A stretch of 51,538 nucleotides of DNA from Amycolatopsis sp. GTDB lineage: Bacteria; Actinomycetota; Actinomycetes; Mycobacteriales; Pseudonocardiaceae. A model generated the notes under the pieces. That model searched no databases, had not been told where the DNA came from, and saw only the letters and a program-made list of their open reading frames with translations. The translations under genes and the position numbers were made by a program. Positions 47,923-51,538 of this stretch are shown here, one piece after another. The stretch spans positions 1 to 51,538 of the forward strand of contig NZ_JAODNM010000104.1 of assembly GCF_025464955.1 (NCBI RefSeq), read 5' to 3'. Position 1 is the first letter of the stretch; every line of letters starts with the position of its first letter.

Positions 47923-50900
47923 GGCCGCGCCCGGAGAGCCCTCAGGGCGGCGGCGCGCAGACTGTCGGGCGCCAGGTCGGCATACGAGGACACCGCGTCG
48001 GAGTATGCCGGCCCGTCGGCTTGCTCGGCGGCGCGCCTGGCACGTTCACCGGACATGGTCGGCTGGAAGTTCCGCAGGACACCGAAACGCTCCGCCAGTG
48101 CGGTCAATCGCGCCCCTGACGTCGTGGCACGCTCGTCGCCGGCGCGCTCGCCCCGGTCGAAGTCCACTGTGGCCAGAGCCAGCGCCAACGTGCCGCAGAC
48201 GAAGAGACTCTTGAGGTACGCCGGCGGCTTGACGACGGGTTCGAGGAGCAACGTCGTGAATTTGCGCGGCAGCTCGTCGATCATGTCCTGGACGAGTTCG
48301 GGCCTGCCGTGCCGGGCATGGGCGATCACGGCGACGGCCGTGTTCTCCAGGATCCACGGGTTCAGGTCCGGCGGCTCGACCCGGTCGACAGAGTCCTCGG
48401 TGTCCTCGATGTTCTTCAGCCTGTCGACAGCTCGCCGCCAGAGACGCAGTCCGGTCTCGACCTCACCCCGCGCGAGCAGGATCTCCGCGCGCACCCCGAG
48501 GTCGGAAGCGAGCGCGTTGTCCGTGTCCTCCGGCCGATCCAGCGCCACCCGCTCCAGCCAGTGCTCCGCCTCGTCGACGGCGCCGACCTGGAGGTTGGCG
48601 ACCGCAAGGCTCCACCGGATCCCGATTACGTTCCGAGAATTCCCCAGCTCCTCGAGCGTCGGCAGCGCGTCCATCAGATGACGCCGCGCCTGGTCACCCA
48701 GCTGAGCCTGCATGCATAGCTCGGCGATCCGGCAGTGAGACATCGCCCATGACCACGGGCTTACCTCGTTTCCCAACGCGGCGAGCATCCGCTCGGCGGC
48801 CTTCAGCGCGTTGTCCAGATTACCGTCGATCTCCCACAGGTAGCTGGCGACGACGTTCGCGGCCGCGGCCAGCAGCAGCTCGGGACTGTCGCACAGCGCG
48901 TCCAGGGCCGTGCGGTCCGGCCCGAGCACTTCGGGCGTGGCACGCAGGACAATCCCGAGGGCCCGGTTCAGCGTGGTCGGCGGGGCCGGCGGCAGCCGGC
49001 GCAAGGTGACCAGCGACCGCACCGCGCGGGGACCCTGGATCGCGAACGTGTTTGAGGTGCACAGCGTCGAGACGGCCCGAACGACCTCGACGAATTCGGG
49101 TTCCGGCCGGAAATGCGACAGCACCCAAGCCGTCTCGTCGGCCAACGCCGTCATGCGCGCGAAGTTGGAGTCGATAGTCCACAAAGCGCCGAGCACGGCG
49201 GCGGTCGCGGCGACTGTTGCCCCGTCCGCCTTGGCGAGTCCGTGCCGCAGCGCGTGCAGGAGGTTGTCCTGCTCGTCCCGGATCCCCGCCACCGCCGAGA
49301 AGGGGTCCGGGCCGAACGGCGCCGCGTAGTGCGCCAGCCCGAAATCCCGCGCCCAGGCGAGAAAGCCGTCCAGCACCTGGTCGATCTCGCCGGCCCCCTC
49401 CTGGCGTGCTGCACTGAACTCGCGCACGGTCTCCAACATACGAAACCGGGTTCCCGACTGCGTGTCGGCCACTTTGAGCAAGGACTGGTCGACCAGATGC
49501 TCCAAGACCCGCAACACGTCGTCGTCGCCGAGCAGCCGTCGTGCGGCGTCGGCAGTGAAGCCACCGACGAACACGGACAGCGCGCGCATCGCGGCCTGCC
49601 CGGCCGGATCGAGGAGGTTCCAGCTCCAGTCGACCACGGCGTGCAAGGTGTGATGCCGCTGCGGCGCGTCCCGTGCCCCGCCCCGCAACAGGCCGAACCG
49701 ATCGTTCAAGCGGCGGGCGATCTCGCTGGCCGACATGACCCGCACCCGCGCGGCCGCCAACTCGACGGCCAGCGGTAACCCGTCCAGGTGACCGCACAGC
49801 TGCCGCACCAGGTCGGCGGGCAGGTCGACCCCGGGCCGGGCCGCCGTCGCGCGCTGCCGGAACAACTCGACCGTGGTCGACAAGTCCAGCTCAGGCAACG
49901 GGTACACAACTTCAGACGACAGGCCGAGCGGGGCACGGCTCGTGGTGAGCACCCGCAGTTCCCTCGTCATCGACACCAGCGCCCGCACCAGCTCGGCGAC
50001 ACCGGCGATCACCTGCTCGCAGTTGTCCAGCACCAGCAGGGCAGGGCCCGGGCCGAGGGCGTCGGCAATGCGGGCGACCACGTCCGGGCCTGCCACCGCT
50101 CGCAAGGACTCCCCGACACCGAGGGCCGAGGCCACCTCGGCTGCGACATCCTGATCACCGGTCACCCCGACGAGCGGGACCAGTTGAACGACGCGTTGTC
50201 GCGCCCGGCGGCTCACCGCATGCGCGAGACGGGTCTTGCCCAGCCCGCCCGCACCGACGATCGAGACGACCCGACCCGCGCCCAGCAAGTCCGTCACCGC
50301 GGTGAGATCGTCGCCGCGACCCAGCAGCGGGTTGGGCTCGTGCGCGATTCCCTGGCGTACCACGGGTGCCTCGCCGTGCAACAGCTGTTGGTACCCGGCT
50401 TGCAGCGCCGGGCCGGGATCGACGCCGAGCTCCTCACGCAGCGACCGGCGGTACGCGTCATACCTGACCAGCGCCGCAGCCGGTCCGGCTGTCGCCGCCT
50501 CACAGCGCAGTAGCTCAAGGAGCGCCTCTTCATCCCGCGGCCGCTCACGAACGACCTCAGTGAGCGGCCCGAACGCTTCGACATGGCGACCCAACCGCGA
50601 CAGGGCCAGCGCGCGAGAACGGACCAGCGACCGATAGGTCGATGCCCGTTCCGTGCGCAGCGTGGACAACGGGTCATTGAGCCCGGGGTCGGCTTCCTCA
50701 GCCGCCGCCCACAGCGCGATACCCGTCTCGGAATGGGCGAGCGCGGCCTCGTTGTCACCGGCATGGAAGTGCCGGGCGCTCGCGGCGGCGCTGAGCAGCA
50801 CGGCGGACGTGTCAACCTGGTCCTCGCTGAGCGCGAGGCGGTAGCCGGTGGACGTGCGGGTGATGACGTCGGCGCCGATCTGAGCCCTGACCCGGGAGAC

Positions 50901-51089
50901 CAGAACCTGCAGCGCCTTCGTAGGGGCCCCGGGCCGCTCGTCCGGCCACACCCCCTCCACCAACCGGGAGATGCCGCAGCCCGTACGCAGATCGCCGGCA
51001 AGAAGCGCAAGCAGACCACACAACCGCGGCCCGGTGATCTCCCGGCCGCCGTAGGACACCCGGGACAGCAGGGTCAGTTCGATGGTCAC
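47919..51089 (-). CDS. AfsR/SARP-family regulator with BTAD, NB-ARC and helical-repeat domains
   Basis: The 1056-residue protein has an N-terminal OmpR-like DNA-binding domain (RLVEGVWPDERPGAPTKALQ, then VLVSRVRAQIGADVITRTST), a bacterial transcriptional activation domain (about 95-245, SLREELGVDPGPALQAGYQQ), an NB-ARC ATPase with Walker A VVSIVGAGGLGKTRLAHAVS and LLVLDNCEQVIAGVAELVRA, a winged-helix segment (MRALSVFVGGFTADAARRLL), and about 450 residues of TPR-like helices. It resembles AfsR/LuxR-like pathway regulators of secondary metabolism. No biosynthetic cluster is visible; the convergent DrrAB-type exporter may be one target. The GTG at 51087-51089 has no ribosome binding site; TAAGCT lies six bases upstream, so the message could be leaderless. 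Confidence 0.92.
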   Translation of the reverse strand: MTIELTLLSRVSYGGREITGPRLCGLLALLAGDLRTGCGISRLVEGVWPDERPGAPTKALQVLVSRVRAQIGADVITRTSTGYRLALSEDQVDTSAVLLSAAASARHFHAGDNEAALAHSETGIALWAAAEEADPGLNDPLSTLRTERASTYRSLVRSRALALSRLGRHVEAFGPLTEVVRERPRDEEALLELLRCEAATAGPAAALVRYDAYRRSLREELGVDPGPALQAGYQQLLHGEAPVVRQGIAHEPNPLLGRGDDLTAVTDLLGAGRVVSIVGAGGLGKTRLAHAVSRRARQRVVQLVPLVGVTGDQDVAAEVASALGVGESLRAVAGPDVVARIADALGPGPALLVLDNCEQVIAGVAELVRALVSMTRELRVLTTSRAPLGLSSEVVYPLPELDLSTTVELFRQRATAARPGVDLPADLVRQLCGHLDGLPLAVELAAARVRVMSASEIARRLNDRFGLLRGGARDAPQRHHTLHAVVDWSWNLLDPAGQAAMRALSVFVGGFTADAARRLLGDDDVLRVLEHLVDQSLLKVADTQSGTRFRMLETVREFSAARQEGAGEIDQVLDGFLAWARDFGLAHYAAPFGPDPFSAVAGIRDEQDNLLHALRHGLAKADGATVAATAAVLGALWTIDSNFARMTALADETAWVLSHFRPEPEFVEVVRAVSTLCTSNTFAIQGPRAVRSLVTLRRLPPAPPTTLNRALGIVLRATPEVLGPDRTALDALCDSPELLLAAAANVVASYLWEIDGNLDNALKAAERMLAALGNEVSPWSWAMSHCRIAELCMQAQLGDQARRHLMDALPTLEELGNSRNVIGIRWSLAVANLQVGAVDEAEHWLERVALDRPEDTDNALASDLGVRAEILLARGEVETGLRLWRRAVDRLKNIEDTEDSVDRVEPPDLNPWILENTAVAVIAHARHGRPELVQDMIDELPRKFTTLLLEPVVKPPAYLKSLFVCGTLALALATVDFDRGERAGDERATTSGARLTALAERFGVLRNFQPTMSGERARRAAEQADGPAYSDAVSSYADLAPDSLRAAALRALRARP

Positions 51090-51190
51090 CGAACCAGCTT
51101 AGTGGCCGACTTCGGAAGTTCGGCGGAGGCGAGAACGCCTTGGCAACCGCGTCGACACACTGCTGCTAATGCAAGGACTCCCCGTCTACT

Positions 51191-51390
51191 GAAGCAAGGA
51201 CAGCGGCGACGGGCACGCGGCACGGATCCAAGCGCCATGTCGGTACCGCTGTGGAAGTTCGCAACTCGACGGCGAGTTGCGATCACGCCCTGAACGCAGT
51301 CAGAGCTCACACGGCTACGGTGGCTGAACTCGCGTCCACCGAAGCAAGGACCAGGGCGGCGAGCGGCGCGCTGTACGGATCCCAGCGCTT
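51191..51390. repeat. Pair of imperfect direct repeats of about 48 bases
   Basis: GAAGCAAGGACAGCGGCGAC begins the first copy (51191-51236) and GAAGCAAGGACCAGGGCGGC the second (51341-51390). Both continue with a GC-rich part to CGGATCC(A/C)AGCGC. Identity is roughly 80 percent by eye. A related stretch occurs in inverted orientation at 549-568. Confidence 0.7.
51259..51282. repeat. REP-like palindrome, third copy
   Basis: TCGCAACTCG (51259-51268) and CGAGTTGCGA (51273-51282) are perfect arms around four bases. It shares CGCAACTCG and the central CGGCGA/TCGCCG sequence with the copies at 16590-16656, and has more complete symmetry. Confidence 0.85.
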
Positions 51391-51460
51391 CTCCCGTCAC
51401 GCGGTGGTACGACCGGTGCCGATGTGACTGCTGAGGCTCGCCTCGTCCGCTCCCATTCGT

Positions 51461-51507
51461 ATCGGGGGATCCCTGGTCCGAATGATTCGTACCAGGGATC
51501 CCCCGAT
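51461..51507. repeat. 47-base near-perfect palindrome
   Basis: The arm ATCGGGGGATCCCTGGT (51461-51477) pairs exactly with 51491-51507. After one mismatch (51478/51490), CGAAT and ATTCG extend the pairing to a single central base at 51484. Twenty-two of 23 pairs match, which gives a strong cruciform or hairpin. No gene overlaps it. Confidence 0.92.
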
Positions 51508-51526
51508 TCAGTACCGCAACGGGCCT

Positions 51527-51538
51527 TCGCAACTCGAC
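51527..51538. repeat. REP-like repeat truncated by the window edge
   Basis: TCGCAACTCGAC is identical to the first 12 bases of the copy at 51259. The preceding AGTACCGCAAC also matches the sequence leading into the copy at 16633, which supports one repeat family. Confidence 0.7.

Larger units (their letters stand above)
51090..51538. other. Repeat-rich intergenic region at the right edge
   Basis: No gene is seen. The stretch contains two imperfect direct repeats of about 48 bases, starting GAAGCAAGGAC at 51191 and 51341 and ending at a GGATCC-AGCGC block. It also holds a REP-like palindrome (51259-51282), a 47-base palindrome (51461-51507) and a second REP-like copy cut by the edge (51527-51538). 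It resembles a site that collects small mobile or palindromic elements. Confidence 0.7.

Overview
The window looks like chromosomal DNA of a high-GC actinomycete, most likely of the order Pseudonocardiales (Amycolatopsis-like). The reasons are high-GC coding with frequent GTG starts, families typical of actinobacteria (a PknG kinase, an Lsr2-type domain, an AfsR/SARP giant regulator, an MprAB-like two-component pair, MptB remnants), and short palindromic intergenic repeats built on CGCAACTCG. The genus is an inference. No rRNA, tRNA, CRISPR array, complete insertion sequence or phage gene was seen.

Left part (1-16.6 kb): catabolic gene sets. A minus-strand operon encodes a histidinol-dehydrogenase-family enzyme, an APC permease, a ThuA-like protein, a thiamine-diphosphate enzyme and a tiny Lsr2-like protein. 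Beside it lie a PucR regulator and a GH3 glycosidase, then a divergent LacI regulator followed by an exported cyclohexadienyl dehydratase (pheC-like). A decayed stretch (11.3-12.4 kb) precedes an acyl-CoA operon: a methylacyl-CoA racemase/CoA-transferase, two acyl-CoA dehydrogenases that look like partner subunits, and a TetR regulator.

Middle (16.6-31 kb): a repeat-rich spacer; a small protein with two ClpX-type zinc fingers; a STAS protein; a coupled epoxide-hydrolase-like and thioesterase pair; a DoxX gene in one operon with an MprAB-like two-component system, divergent from a second DoxX gene and a secreted ricin-type lectin; a VIT-family iron/manganese transporter divergent from a cytochrome b561-like membrane protein; an mptB pseudogene split by an inversion; an O-methyltransferase; an HSL-type hydrolase with a truncated monooxygenase-like ORF; and a LacI regulator divergent from a secreted GH26 beta-mannanase.

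Right part (32-51.5 kb): a tightly overlapping six-gene minus-strand operon encoding a coiled-coil protein, PknG-type kinase, PP2C phosphatase, VWA protein, FHA protein and a four-helix-bundle membrane sensor resembling GlnX. Three of its products start with a zinc ribbon. This is the best candidate in the window for a poorly described system: a writer, an eraser, a phospho-reader and a sensor in one transcript. It is followed by a CPA1 antiporter, a KdpD-like sensor kinase that has lost its phospho-acceptor histidine and faces a KdpE-like regulator tail to tail, a universal stress protein, a 47-residue Kdp-type membrane peptide without kdpABC, a two-gene ABC exporter and a 1056-residue SARP/AfsR regulator. 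The right edge is a patchwork of palindromic and direct repeats.

All calls rest on reading the sequence and on remembered family features; no database search was run.
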